DNA from: an uncultured Clostridia bacterium
GTDB taxonomy: Bacteria; Bacillota; Clostridia; Oscillospirales; CAG-382
NCBI GenBank assembly: GCA_947628695.1
Contig: CANRAV010000006.1
Span: forward strand, 1 to 64,000
DNA: 64,000 bases
Direction: 5' to 3'
Part shown: positions 26,672 through 34,797 of the stretch, one piece after another
Layout of the letters: each line of letters starts with the position of its first letter
Position numbering within the stretch: position 1 is the first letter of the stretch
Translations under genes and position numbers: made by a program
Notes under the pieces: generated by a model
The model's database searches: none
What the model was told of the DNA's origin: nothing
The model's input: the letters and a program-made list of their open reading frames with translations, nothing else

Positions 26672-27697
26672 ATGAAAAGCAAAAACGCGGCGGCTGCCGC
26701 TCCCACTGCACCTGCGGCGGCTGCTCCCGCTGCTCCCGCAGTAAAACCGGCTAAGCCCGCTAAGGTCAGAAGGCCAAGGTCTTTGGACAAGCGGAAGGCC
26801 AAAATGGGGTACGTTTTCGTGCTTCCGTTCATACTCGGCTTTTTCATGATTTACCTTCCGATGATTGTGGAATCCGTCAGGGTAAGCTTCAGCGAGATAA
26901 AGCCGAATATAACGGGCGTCGGCCCCTCCGTTATCTACGAAAACGTGGGATTTGCAAACTACTCGTATGCGCTGTTTGAGGATACGGAGTTTGTCAGGAC
27001 TCTTCTTACAAACCTTCGCGGCTTGCTTTTGGATGTCCCCGCAATCGTAATATTCTCGCTCTTCCTTGCGATAATTCTTAACCAGAAGATGCGCGGCAGG
27101 GCAATATTCAGGGCGATATTCTTCATACCCGTTATCGTTTCCACCGGTATTATCGAGTATATCGATATGAGGAACATACTTTCGGAGACGATGGGCAGCA
27201 CAAGCGTCGGCGGTGACACCGGGCAGGCTGTTCAAACGGGCACGCAGATAATCAACGCGATAGACGTGCAGAGGTTTTTCTCAAGCATGCAGGTCGGTCA
27301 AGGCCTTGTAAACTACGTAACCGGGCTTGTTAACGACGTTTACGATATTGTAAACCGCTCCGGCGTTCAGATGCTTATATTCCTCGCCGGATTGCAGTCG
27401 ATTTCACCCGCTATTTACGAATCGGCGTACATGGAGGGCGCAACCTCCTGGGAAACCTTCTGGAAGATAACCTTCCCGATGATAAGCCCGATGATCCTTG
27501 TAAATGCGATTTACACGATTATCGACGCGTTTACGACCGAGACAAACGCCGTAATGCAGCGTATAACCGCTGTAAACGATGCAAGCATGACACACGCCAT
27601 GGCGATGTCGTGGATCTACTTCTTGGTGGTTATCTTAATACTTGCTGTCGTCGCGGGCGTCATATCGGCGTACGTGTTCTATCAACGGAGAGACTAA
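26672..27697 (+). CDS. Carbohydrate ABC transporter permease, second pair, Ala/Pro-rich start
   Basis: The product (341 aa) begins with an unusual 30-residue tail almost entirely of Ala, Pro and Lys (AAAAAPTAPAAAAPAAP), then six membrane segments with an EAA loop (ESAYMEGATSWETFWKITFP). A long extracytoplasmic insertion (about residues 165-235) separates segments 3 and 4. The ATG at 26672 follows GGGAGGT (26660-26666) well. It is a CUT1 permease, paired with the next gene 18 nt downstream. Confidence 0.9.
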   Translation: MKSKNAAAAAPTAPAAAAPAAPAVKPAKPAKVRRPRSLDKRKAKMGYVFVLPFILGFFMIYLPMIVESVRVSFSEIKPNITGVGPSVIYENVGFANYSYALFEDTEFVRTLLTNLRGLLLDVPAIVIFSLFLAIILNQKMRGRAIFRAIFFIPVIVSTGIIEYIDMRNILSETMGSTSVGGDTGQAVQTGTQIINAIDVQRFFSSMQVGQGLVNYVTGLVNDVYDIVNRSGVQMLIFLAGLQSISPAIYESAYMEGATSWETFWKITFPMISPMILVNAIYTIIDAFTTETNAVMQRITAVNDASMTHAMAMSWIYFLVVILILAVVAGVISAYVFYQRRD

Positions 27698-27715
27698 GGA
27701 AGGGGGAGCGTTTTA

Positions 27716-28729
27716 ATGGATACTTTCGAAAGACCGACATATGGCAGGAAGAAAGTCAAGTTTGATGACAGCGCTTCCAGGTGGACACGGTTCAGGTATA
27801 AATACCTCACCGCTTTCGCACTTAAAAAGTTTTTACTTGCGATATTCCGGTATGCATTTCTTATCGGCATCTCCTATGTAATACTTTTCCCGTATTATTC
27901 CAAGGTTTCGTCGTCGCTTATGTCCGGCGAGGATTTCGTCGACATAACGGTTAAGCTTGTACCGAAGTACGCAACGCTTGACACCTACAAGATAATCCTG
28001 AAGGAGACGGATTTCTACGCCGCTTTGAAGAATACGGCAATACTGTCGCTCTTCTGCGGGCTTATACAGATGATAATCTGCTCTCTCGTGGGCTACGGGT
28101 TCTCTAAGTTCAAGTTCAAGGGCAAGGGCTTCCTGTTTATGTGCGTTATTCTTACGCTTATAATACCGCACAAAACGCTGCAGTCCACCATGAAGCTGCA
28201 CTTTCAGGACTTCAACATCTGGGGCATCCCCTTCGGCAACCTTATAACGCCTTCGTATCACATACCTATGGCGCTAATGTCCTTAGGCGGCATTGCTTAC
28301 AGAAACGGTCTGTACATCTTCATGCTTCGCCAGTTCTATAAGGGCGTTCCGGACGAGCTGGAAGAGGCAGCATATGTTGACGGTGCAGGCGTTATGAAGA
28401 CCTTCTGGAAGATAATCGTTCCGATGTCCGTTCCTATGATGGTCACGGTGTTTATCTTCTCCTTCTCCTGGCAGTGGACAGACAGGTTCTACACCAAGAT
28501 GCTTTACAACAAGAATCAGTACGTGTTCTTCCAGGACATCCTGGATCAGATACCGAGGGCAGAATCGGCAGAAAAGCTGTTTACACAGTATTCCTCCGTT
28601 TCAAGTCAGTATCTTGCGGCAATGCAGAACGCCGTAGGCTTGCTGGTTCTTATCCCGCTTCTCATTGTCTTCCTCTTCGGTCAGAAGACCCTTGTACAGG
28701 GCATTGAAAGAACGGGTGTAACGGGCTGA
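27716..28729 (+). CDS. Carbohydrate ABC transporter permease, second pair
   Basis: The product (337 aa) has six membrane segments and an EAA loop (EEAAYVDGAGVMKTFWKIIVP). A cytoplasmic start of about 45 residues is basic and longer than usual. AAGGGGGAG precedes the ATG. It ends the operon; a strong terminator follows at 28830. No ATPase gene is present, so both permease pairs probably borrow a shared MsmK/UgpC-like ATPase encoded elsewhere. Confidence 0.9.
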   Translation: MDTFERPTYGRKKVKFDDSASRWTRFRYKYLTAFALKKFLLAIFRYAFLIGISYVILFPYYSKVSSSLMSGEDFVDITVKLVPKYATLDTYKIILKETDFYAALKNTAILSLFCGLIQMIICSLVGYGFSKFKFKGKGFLFMCVILTLIIPHKTLQSTMKLHFQDFNIWGIPFGNLITPSYHIPMALMSLGGIAYRNGLYIFMLRQFYKGVPDELEEAAYVDGAGVMKTFWKIIVPMSVPMMVTVFIFSFSWQWTDRFYTKMLYNKNQYVFFQDILDQIPRAESAEKLFTQYSSVSSQYLAAMQNAVGLLVLIPLLIVFLFGQKTLVQGIERTGVTG

Positions 28730-28734
28730 TTTTT

Positions 28735-28762
28735 CCCCCAAAAATCTTACGATTTTCGGGGG
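28735..28762 (+). repeat. Hairpin A, copy 1
   Basis: CCCCCAAAAATC (28735-28746) pairs with GATTTTCGGGGG (28751-28762) around a TTAC loop, with one A-C mismatch. A second copy with changed but still paired bases is at 28906-28935. Confidence 0.7.
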
Positions 28763-28829
28763 TACCCCGAAAGATTTTCCCCACCACTCACTACGTTCGC
28801 GGCGGGGACCCCATTAGGTCTAAAAGGTT

Positions 28830-28870
28830 GGCTCTTGAGAAAGCGCGGCTTTCTCAAGAGCCTTTTGTTA
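28830..28870 (+). terminator. Hairpin B copy 1, terminator of the ABC operon
   Basis: A perfect 14-bp stem, 28830-28843 with 28849-28862, encloses CGCGG and is followed by TTTTGTTATT. It is the first strong stop after the last permease. Confidence 0.85.
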
Positions 28871-28905
28871 TTATAGATTCCCGTTCGCTCGCGCCTGCGG
28901 TGTTT

Positions 28906-28992
28906 CCCCCAAAAAGCCTTACGGCTTTTCGGGGGTGCCCCTGATTTAGCTAATAGGTTGATAATTGAGAAAGCGCGGCTTTCTCAATTATC
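28906..28992 (+). repeat. Second copy of the hairpin A + hairpin B unit
   Basis: Hairpin A2 (28906-28918 with 28923-28935) and hairpin B2 (28960-28973 with 28979-28992) repeat the first unit. The loops TTAC and CGCGG are identical, while outer stem bases differ on both sides so that pairing is kept. Both units end in a shared ATTATAGATTCCCGTTC segment (28870-28886 and 29000-29016). Confidence 0.7.
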
Positions 28993-29579
28993 CTCAGTCA
29001 TTATAGATTCCCGTTCACTCGCGTCTCGCGCCTTATCCCCTCCTACGTCGGAGATAAGGCACTCGCGGGAATCCAAGGAGAATTTTCCGCGGTACGTGCC
29101 CGCGGAAAATTCAAGTTTTATTGTATGCTCGCTGCGCTCGCATTTTTTTGGGAACGGCTTCGCCGTTATGCTCGCTGCGCTCGCGTTTTTGGGAACGGCT
29201 TCGCCGTCATGCTCGCTGCGCTTGCGGGAGAACCGGAGTAGAGTGTGGAGAGTGGAGTTAAAAGGGAAGAAGTCCGGGGCTTAGCCCGTTATATCATCAG
29301 CTTTCGCTGTTTGACTTGTTTTCGAGGTTTTAGCTATAAAATAGCAACAGCATATTTAAATTAAATTTCGTCCGCCGTAGGCGGACACCGCACTTCTTCA
29401 CTCTTCACTATTACTTCATCACTTGCGACTTGCTCCGGCGCCTCATACGTGCGGCAAACCTAAATTTCGCAAATGCGCTGCCTGCGTTGCCAGCTCGGGT
29501 TTCAAAGGGCTGTGCCCTTTGGAAAAATAAAATCAATACCCCCAAAGGGCTGTGCCCTTTGAAAAATAAATCCAATACC
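28993..29579. other. Non-coding, hairpin-rich tract
   Basis: No gene is seen. GCCTTATC..GATAAGGC (29029-29060) and a perfect 13-bp stem, 29080-29092 with 29100-29112, form two hairpins. Then a 41-43 bp unit starting ATGCTCGCTGCGCTCGC repeats from 29125, 29168 and 29209; it contains GGAACGGCTTCGCCGT, itself a small hairpin. After a simple stretch, TCCGCCGTAGGCGGA forms another. Such sequences look like dispersed intergenic repeats. Confidence 0.5.
29503..29561. repeat. Two 19-bp hairpins with a 40-bp period
   Basis: CAAAGGGC-TGT-GCCCTTTG occurs at 29503-29521 and 29543-29561, each followed on plus by GAAAAATAAA and CAATACCC. They lie just beyond the mazF stop on the minus strand, where they could act as weak terminators. 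Confidence 0.6.
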
Positions 29580-29969
29580 CTATGCAGTATAAACGGTTTG
29601 CGTCTCCTCTGCCGACAGGCCGAAGCTGACGCTTATAGCCTCGTTGACCTGTGCCATAACGCCTTCGTCGAGATGTCCCATCTTTTCTTTAAGCCTGCGC
29701 TTGTCGATGGTGCGAATCTGCTCCAGCAGAATGACCGAGTCCTTCGCAAGCCCGGCGCTTGCCAACACCTCTATGTGCGTCGGCAGCCTTGTTTTTCCCG
29801 TCTGGCTGGTGATTGCGGCAGCTATGACAGTCGGGCTGTATTTGTTTCCAACGTCGTTCTGAACAATTAAAACCGGGCGTACACCGCCCTGTTCCGAGCC
29901 GACAACCGGGCTTAAGTCGGCGTAGAAGATATCGCCCCTCTTTATACTTTGTCCGTTTGTAACATTCAT
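29580..29969 (-). CDS. mazF: MazF/PemK-family mRNA interferase (toxin)
   Basis: The product (129 aa) shows the family start [30 protein letters not shown] and the later [21 protein letters not shown] and [10 protein letters not shown] blocks, matching EndoA-type toxins that cut single-stranded RNA at short sites. No antitoxin gene precedes it; the upstream neighbour is clpX after a terminator. Solitary mazF genes are frequent in Clostridia, with the antitoxin elsewhere or missing. The ribosome site is weak. Confidence 0.92.
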   Translation of the reverse strand: MNVTNGQSIKRGDIFYADLSPVVGSEQGGVRPVLIVQNDVGNKYSPTVIAAAITSQTGKTRLPTHIEVLASAGLAKDSVILLEQIRTIDKRRLKEKMGHLDEGVMAQVNEAISVSFGLSAEETQTVYTA

Positions 29970-30086
29970 AATTTAACACGTCCCATCAACAGTTTATTCC
30001 ACCGCTTCTATTTTTGCCAAAACGTGTGTGTTTATTCCCGTCACGCCACATTGCGGAAAAGTTTTTAAATTGTGCGTTTTTGCCCG

Positions 30087-30124
30087 GGTAAGAAAAACGC
30101 CGTGCCCGATACGGCACGGCGTTT
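30087..30124 (-). terminator. Terminator of the tig-clpP-clpX operon
   Basis: A perfect 12-bp stem (30095-30106 with 30113-30124) has a 6-nt loop. On the minus strand it ends in TTTTTCTT, right after the clpX stop. Confidence 0.88.
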
Positions 30125-30165
30125 AAAGCTTTTATTTTGTTTTAACTGCTGTCGGAAACCCGAGC

Positions 30166-31470
30166 TCAGCCGGCAATGGCCGATTCGTCTATGACCAGCT
30201 TCTTCTTGTCCGGGTCGGAGGGAACACTGTACATGTAATCCTGCATGATCCCCTCCACGATAGAGCGAAGCCCTCTCGCGCCCGTTTTAAGCTCGTAAGC
30301 GCGTTTTGCAATACGCTCAGCTGCTATATCGGTAAATTCCAATTCAACGCCGTCAAGGGCAAATAAGCGCTTGTACTGCTTGAACAGGGAGTTCTTCGGT
30401 TCCTTAAGAATGCGAACAAGCGCGGGCACGTCAAGCGGCGACAGGGAAGTGATGACCGGTATTCTGCCGACAAGCTCCGGAATAATGCCGTACTTGACAA
30501 GGTCATGCGGCGTTACAAGCTTAAGGATGTTCTCCTTGTCAAGCTTTGCGCTGCCAAGCGTGCTGTTGAAGCCGACAAGCTGCTTACCCATGCGCTTTTC
30601 GATAATGCCCTCAAGCCCGTCGAAGGCGCCCCCGCATATAAACAGGATGTTCTTCGTGTCGATTTGAATAAAATCCTGGTTAGGGTGCTTTCTTCCGCCC
30701 TGCGGAGGCACGTTGGAAACAGTGCCCTCTATGATCTTCAAAAGCGCCTGCTGAACGCCCTCGCCGGATACGTCGCGCGTTATAGAGCGGTTCTCGCTCC
30801 TGCGCGAGATCTTGTCGATCTCGTCGATGTATATGATCCCGTATTCGGCCTTTTTCACGTCATAATCGGCGGCCTGAATCAAGCGAAGCAGTATATTTTC
30901 GACGTCCTCGCCAACGTAGCCCGCTTCGGTAAGCGTCGTCGCGTCGGCTATTGCGAAGGGAACGTCCAAAAACTTTGCAAGCGTCTGCGCAAGCATGGTC
31001 TTGCCCACGCCGGTAGGACCGAGAAGCAGGACGTTGCTTTTGTCAAGCTCCGCCTCTTCCTCTTCCTTGCCGAGGTCCGCTATCGACTTCGGCTTCTTCT
31101 TTTGGCTTTCCTGCAGGGAAAGAACCCGCTTGTAGTGGTTGTAAACCGCAACGGCAAGCGTGCGCTTTGCGTCGTCCTGCCCTATGACGTATTTGTCAAG
31201 ATGCTCCTTGATGTCAATAGGCCTCGGCATGGTCTTCATGTCAAAGCCCAAACCGCCGGACTTCTGCGCAGTACGCGTAACGTAGGTCTCGTTGAACGCA
31301 TTGTATATGGTGAACGACGTGTTCAGGCAATCCTGGCAGACGTAGACATGCTGCTTTTCCAGGATAAGGTCGATAAGCGGTACCCCGGAGATGCCGCAAA
31401 CCTCGCAGCAGCCCTCATCGGTGGTTACTATTCCGCCCGACCTGCCTTTTGATTTAGATTTATCCGCCAT
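30166..31470 (-). CDS. clpX: ATP-dependent Clp protease ATP-binding subunit ClpX
   Basis: The product (434 aa) has the N-terminal zinc-binding domain (CCEVCG then CQDC), Walker [16 protein letters not shown], the [14 protein letters not shown] pore/box, Walker [11 protein letters not shown] and the RKHPNQ pore loop, then sensor 2 near [13 protein letters not shown]. It unfolds tagged proteins and threads them into ClpP in the cytoplasm. It begins 2 nt after the clpP stop, so the two are co-translated. Confidence 0.97.
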   Translation of the reverse strand: MADKSKSKGRSGGIVTTDEGCCEVCGISGVPLIDLILEKQHVYVCQDCLNTSFTIYNAFNETYVTRTAQKSGGLGFDMKTMPRPIDIKEHLDKYVIGQDDAKRTLAVAVYNHYKRVLSLQESQKKKPKSIADLGKEEEEAELDKSNVLLLGPTGVGKTMLAQTLAKFLDVPFAIADATTLTEAGYVGEDVENILLRLIQAADYDVKKAEYGIIYIDEIDKISRRSENRSITRDVSGEGVQQALLKIIEGTVSNVPPQGGRKHPNQDFIQIDTKNILFICGGAFDGLEGIIEKRMGKQLVGFNSTLGSAKLDKENILKLVTPHDLVKYGIIPELVGRIPVITSLSPLDVPALVRILKEPKNSLFKQYKRLFALDGVELEFTDIAAERIAKRAYELKTGARGLRSIVEGIMQDYMYSVPSDPDKKKLVIDESAIAG

Positions 31471-31472
31471 TT

Positions 31473-32117
31473 CTATCTCTTTTCCGGTTCGTTGTCAGTC
31501 TGCCCGTCTGCGGGATTGGAAATCTTTGACAGCTGGTCTCTGTTTTCCAAAACCTTGTCGATAAGCCCGTAGTCACGCGCCTGCTCTGCAGTGAGGAAGT
31601 TGTCCCTGTCGGTGTCTCTTTCGATCACGTCAAGCGGCTGCCCTGTAGCCTTGGAAAGCAAAGCGTTCAGCTTTTCCTTCGTCCTCTGCAGCCAGGCGGC
31701 GTGAATGCGCACATCGCTTGCCTGCCCGCGTGCACCGCCGAGAGGCTGATGTATCATTATCTCGCTGTTGGGAAGTGCAAAGCGCTTCCCCTTGGCGCCT
31801 GCTGCAAGGAGGAAGGCCCCCATGCTTGCAGCCATGCCGACGCAGGTTGTGGACACATCGCACTTGATAAAGTTCATGGTGTCATAGATGGCCATGCCTG
31901 CGGTGACGCTGCCCCCGGGGCTGTTTATATAAAGAAATATGTCCTTCTCCGGATCCTGCGCTTCAAGGTAAAGAAGCTGTGCCACAACGAGAGACGCCGT
32001 AGCGTCGTTGACCTCGTCAGACAGGATTATGATCCTGTCGTTAAGTAAGCGGGAAAATATGTCATACGACCGTTCACCGCGATCTGTCTGCTCTACAACC
32101 ATCGGTACTAAAGCCAT
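31473..32117 (-). CDS. clpP: ATP-dependent Clp protease proteolytic subunit
   Basis: The product (214 aa) has the catalytic Ser in GMAASMGAF, His in MIHQPLGG and Asp in [27 protein letters not shown] is the usual mature start. The ATG at 32117 follows AGAGGT at 9 nt; a longer frame upstream runs into the trigger factor gene. It forms the protease chamber that works with ClpX, the next gene. Confidence 0.97.
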   Translation of the reverse strand: MALVPMVVEQTDRGERSYDIFSRLLNDRIIILSDEVNDATASLVVAQLLYLEAQDPEKDIFLYINSPGGSVTAGMAIYDTMNFIKCDVSTTCVGMAASMGAFLLAAGAKGKRFALPNSEIMIHQPLGGARGQASDVRIHAAWLQRTKEKLNALLSKATGQPLDVIERDTDRDNFLTAEQARDYGLIDKVLENRDQLSKISNPADGQTDNEPEKR

Positions 32118-32139
32118 ATTGTAAAAACCTCTTTTCAAA

Positions 32140-33417
32140 TTATTTGCTTTCGGCGTTGTCCTTAATAAAGTCAACCGCCTTCCTGAGAACGATGTCGTCC
32201 GTAAGCGTGTTTGCGGAAAGGGTCTCTTTGACCTTTTCAATGTCGGTCTTATACCCCTCGGCAATCTTCGCGTACTCGGCCTCTATGTCCTCGTCCGTCG
32301 CAGTTATGCCCTCTGCCTTGACCACCTCGTTAAGCGCAAGCCTTATCTTTACCTGCCTCTCGGACTGGGCGCGGAAGCTTTCACGCAGCTGCTCTACCGT
32401 CTGACCGGTGTACTGCAGAAGCATGTTCAAATTCCCGCCCTGCATCTGCAGGCGATAATCGTACTCGTTCACGTTGGCGTCGATCTCCGCGTCTATCATC
32501 GGAGCGGGAATGTCAACCTCCGTGTTGGCGATAAGGTCGTCAAGCAAAGCCTCTTCATAGGCGTAGTCCGCCCTTTTCTGCTTTTTCTCTTCTATCTTTG
32601 CCTTGATATCCGCCTTGTATTCATCTACCGTGTCAAACTCCGACGCGTCCTTTACAAAGTCGTCGTCAAATTCCGGCAGCTCTGTCCTTTTTATCTCGTG
32701 AAGCGTAACCTTAAACACCGCGGCCTTGCCCTTGAGGTTCTCTGCGTGGTAGTCCTCCGGGAAGGTGACGTTTACGTCAAAGGTCTCGCCTGCGTTTTTG
32801 CCGACAATCTGCTCTTCAAACCCGGGTATAAAGCTGCCGGAGCCAAGCTTAAGCGGATACATCTTGTCGCTGCCGCCTTCAAAGGGAACGCCGTCTACAA
32901 AGCCTTCAAAGTCGATAACAGCCTCGTCACCCTCCTCGGCCGCACCTTCCGTAAGCGTGCTGACCCTTGCAAGCTTCTTCCTTGCGTCTTCTATCTCGGC
33001 GTTTATCTCGTCGTCGGTAACCGTAACCTCTTCCTTCTCTGCGGAAAGACCCTTGTACTTCTTGACGTTCACCTCCGGCTTTACGTAAACCTTTGCCTTG
33101 AGGAGGACGCCGTTTTCGTCAACGGTGTCAAGCTCCACCTCCGGCCTTGAAACCACGTCAATGGCAGCCTCTTCAACCGCCTTCTCGTAATACTCCGGGA
33201 AAAGTGCGTCAAGCGCGTCACTGTAAAAGAACGACTCGCCGTAAAGCTTTTCGATTATATGCTTCGGCGCCTTACCGCGCCTGAAGCCGGGAACGGTTAT
33301 TTTGGAAACCTGCTTGCGGTAAACCTTCATAACCTCCTTGTCGAACTCTTCCTTCGGGATCTCAACCGTAAGCTCCTTTACGTTCTTTTCAAGATCCTTT
33401 ACTTCTTTCAAACTCAT
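32140..33417 (-). CDS. tig: Trigger factor (ribosome-associated chaperone / PPIase)
   Basis: The product (425 aa) has the ribosome-binding N-terminal domain with the signature [17 protein letters not shown], an FKBP-type PPIase domain ([32 protein letters not shown]), and the C-terminal chaperone arms. It meets nascent chains at the exit tunnel. MSLKEVKD at 33417 is chosen because GGAGG lies 8 nt upstream; the longer frame would include the promoter. It is the first gene of tig-clpP-clpX, with 22 nt to clpP. Confidence 0.96.
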   Translation of the reverse strand: MSLKEVKDLEKNVKELTVEIPKEEFDKEVMKVYRKQVSKITVPGFRRGKAPKHIIEKLYGESFFYSDALDALFPEYYEKAVEEAAIDVVSRPEVELDTVDENGVLLKAKVYVKPEVNVKKYKGLSAEKEEVTVTDDEINAEIEDARKKLARVSTLTEGAAEEGDEAVIDFEGFVDGVPFEGGSDKMYPLKLGSGSFIPGFEEQIVGKNAGETFDVNVTFPEDYHAENLKGKAAVFKVTLHEIKRTELPEFDDDFVKDASEFDTVDEYKADIKAKIEEKKQKRADYAYEEALLDDLIANTEVDIPAPMIDAEIDANVNEYDYRLQMQGGNLNMLLQYTGQTVEQLRESFRAQSERQVKIRLALNEVVKAEGITATDEDIEAEYAKIAEGYKTDIEKVKETLSANTLTDDIVLRKAVDFIKDNAESK

Positions 33418-33457
33418 CAAAAAAACCTCCGTGTAATTCCAGTAATCTCTCATTATT

Positions 33458-33485
33458 ATTTTATACATTTTAAGGAAAAAGTCAA
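33458..33485 (-). promoter_or_regulatory. Promoter of tig-clpP-clpX
   Basis: On the minus strand TTGACT (33485-33480) and TAAAAT (33463-33458) are 16 bp apart. No CtsR or HrcA (CIRCE) site was recognised. Confidence 0.55.
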
Positions 33486-33547
33486 CCGCAAAAATGAAAT
33501 ATCTCACCGTTTTGGTTCTATTTTAGGCAAAAAAATAATAATAGGTA

Positions 33548-33576
33548 TTGAAAAGTCCGCGCATTTTGGGTATAAT
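33548..33576 (+). promoter_or_regulatory. Promoter of the sortase gene
   Basis: TTGAAA (33548-33553) and TATAAT (33571-33576) are 17 bp apart, divergent from the tig promoter. Confidence 0.75.
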
Positions 33577-33608
33577 ATATATCGGACTATAAGGGAAAGG
33601 TGGTAATG

Positions 33609-34742
33609 ATGGCAAAATACAATGACTATGACACCTCCGGGGAGGAGATATTTCTTCGTCCTTCCTCCGCGGAGAGTAAGGCAGGGCCCTTGCCTTTACA
33701 GCCGGATATAAAGCCGGCTGCAGAGGAAGAGACTTCGGGCAGTGCGGCCACAGCTCCTGCAGCAGGGGCGGCTAACGGGGAACAAACATTGAACATAAAT
33801 AAAAACAAAAGCTTTGAAGCTTCCGTAAACAGCTTTTCTTCGAAGGATACAGTGAAAGGGAAGAGGAAGAAGAAGCGCAGCCTTGGCGTGAACGGCTTTG
33901 TCCGTATGGTCGCCGTGTGCGTCTGTGTCGGCATTTTCGCCTTTTCGCTTTTCAAGATCGCGCAGAGGATGGTGGATCTTTCCGCTGCGGAAAAGGCCTA
34001 CGAAAGCTTGAACGACCTTGACGGCAATTCGCTTGTTTCGCATCCGAAGCCTGTTCGTCACGTCCCCTCAAGTCTGGACCTGCTGTCCTATCTCGGCAGC
34101 GGCTACAGCGGGATAGAGCTGCTTGACCCCAATACGCAGAACTATTACGATACCCTGCGTGAGACGGTGCTTAACATCCAAAAGGACTATCCGGAGTGTA
34201 TCGGTTACATCACCGTTTCCGGCACGAAGATAAGCTACCCGCTTATGAAGACAAGCAACAACGACTATTATCTGCGGCACCTTTATAACGGGGAGTACAG
34301 CAGGGCAGGCTCCATCTTTGCGGATTACCGCCTTTCGGACAATTTCGACGAGAACATGAACACCGTGATTTACGGTCACTGCATGACAAACGGCACCATG
34401 TTCCGCGGGATAAAGCTTTTCTTTGACGATGTTTACAGGTACTCACGCGCACAGGATATAGAGATAACAATTGTCACTGCGGACGGCGTGTATATTTACG
34501 AGTATTTTTCCGGTTATCGCTCCGAGGGCAGCAACTTTATAAGCATGTTCAGGGACGACGGACAAAACCTGTACTATTACAACTTCCTTAAAAACATAAG
34601 GGCGTTGAACACGATACCGAAAAACGTCGGATACAACGCAAATTCGCGGATAGTGACGCTTATCACCTGTACGAACCTCGCGTCTAAGCCGGACGAAAGG
34701 TACGTCCTTCACGGCATATTAAAGAACCACTTCACATTCTAA
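33609..34742 (+). CDS. Class B sortase
   Basis: The product (377 aa) has a long disordered N-terminal cytoplasmic part (about 95 residues, Ala/Glu/Lys-rich), one membrane segment (about 98-118), and an extracellular class B sortase domain. Catalytic residues are His in VIYGHCM, Cys in VTLITCTN and Arg in DERYVLHG. It links secreted proteins to the wall through a sorting signal. Candidate starts at 33600, 33606 and 33609 exist; 33609 fits AGGTGG at 33598-33603 best. No pilin or LPXTG substrate gene is adjacent. Confidence 0.92.
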   Translation: MAKYNDYDTSGEEIFLRPSSAESKAGPLPLQPDIKPAAEEETSGSAATAPAAGAANGEQTLNINKNKSFEASVNSFSSKDTVKGKRKKKRSLGVNGFVRMVAVCVCVGIFAFSLFKIAQRMVDLSAAEKAYESLNDLDGNSLVSHPKPVRHVPSSLDLLSYLGSGYSGIELLDPNTQNYYDTLRETVLNIQKDYPECIGYITVSGTKISYPLMKTSNNDYYLRHLYNGEYSRAGSIFADYRLSDNFDENMNTVIYGHCMTNGTMFRGIKLFFDDVYRYSRAQDIEITIVTADGVYIYEYFSGYRSEGSNFISMFRDDGQNLYYYNFLKNIRALNTIPKNVGYNANSRIVTLITCTNLASKPDERYVLHGILKNHFTF

Positions 34743-34755
34743 AGGGCAAAAAAAT

Positions 34756-34794
34756 CAGCCCGGCGCAGCTTAAGCGCCGGGCTGTTTTCTGTTT
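34756..34794 (+). terminator. Terminator between sortase and the dockerin gene
   Basis: A perfect 11-bp stem, CAGCCCGGCGC (34756-34766) with GCGCCGGGCTG (34774-34784), is followed by TTTTCTGTTT. On the minus strand T-rich sequence also follows, so it may serve both convergent genes. Confidence 0.9.
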
Positions 34795-34797
34795 ACG

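Noticed and set aside
29125-29225. CRISPR array
   Set aside because: The repeats are directly tandem with no unique spacers and no cas genes are in the window.
33421-33600. CIRCE or CtsR site controlling tig-clpP-clpX
   Set aside because: No matching inverted repeat or GGTCAAA tandem heptad was found in the 190-bp gap.
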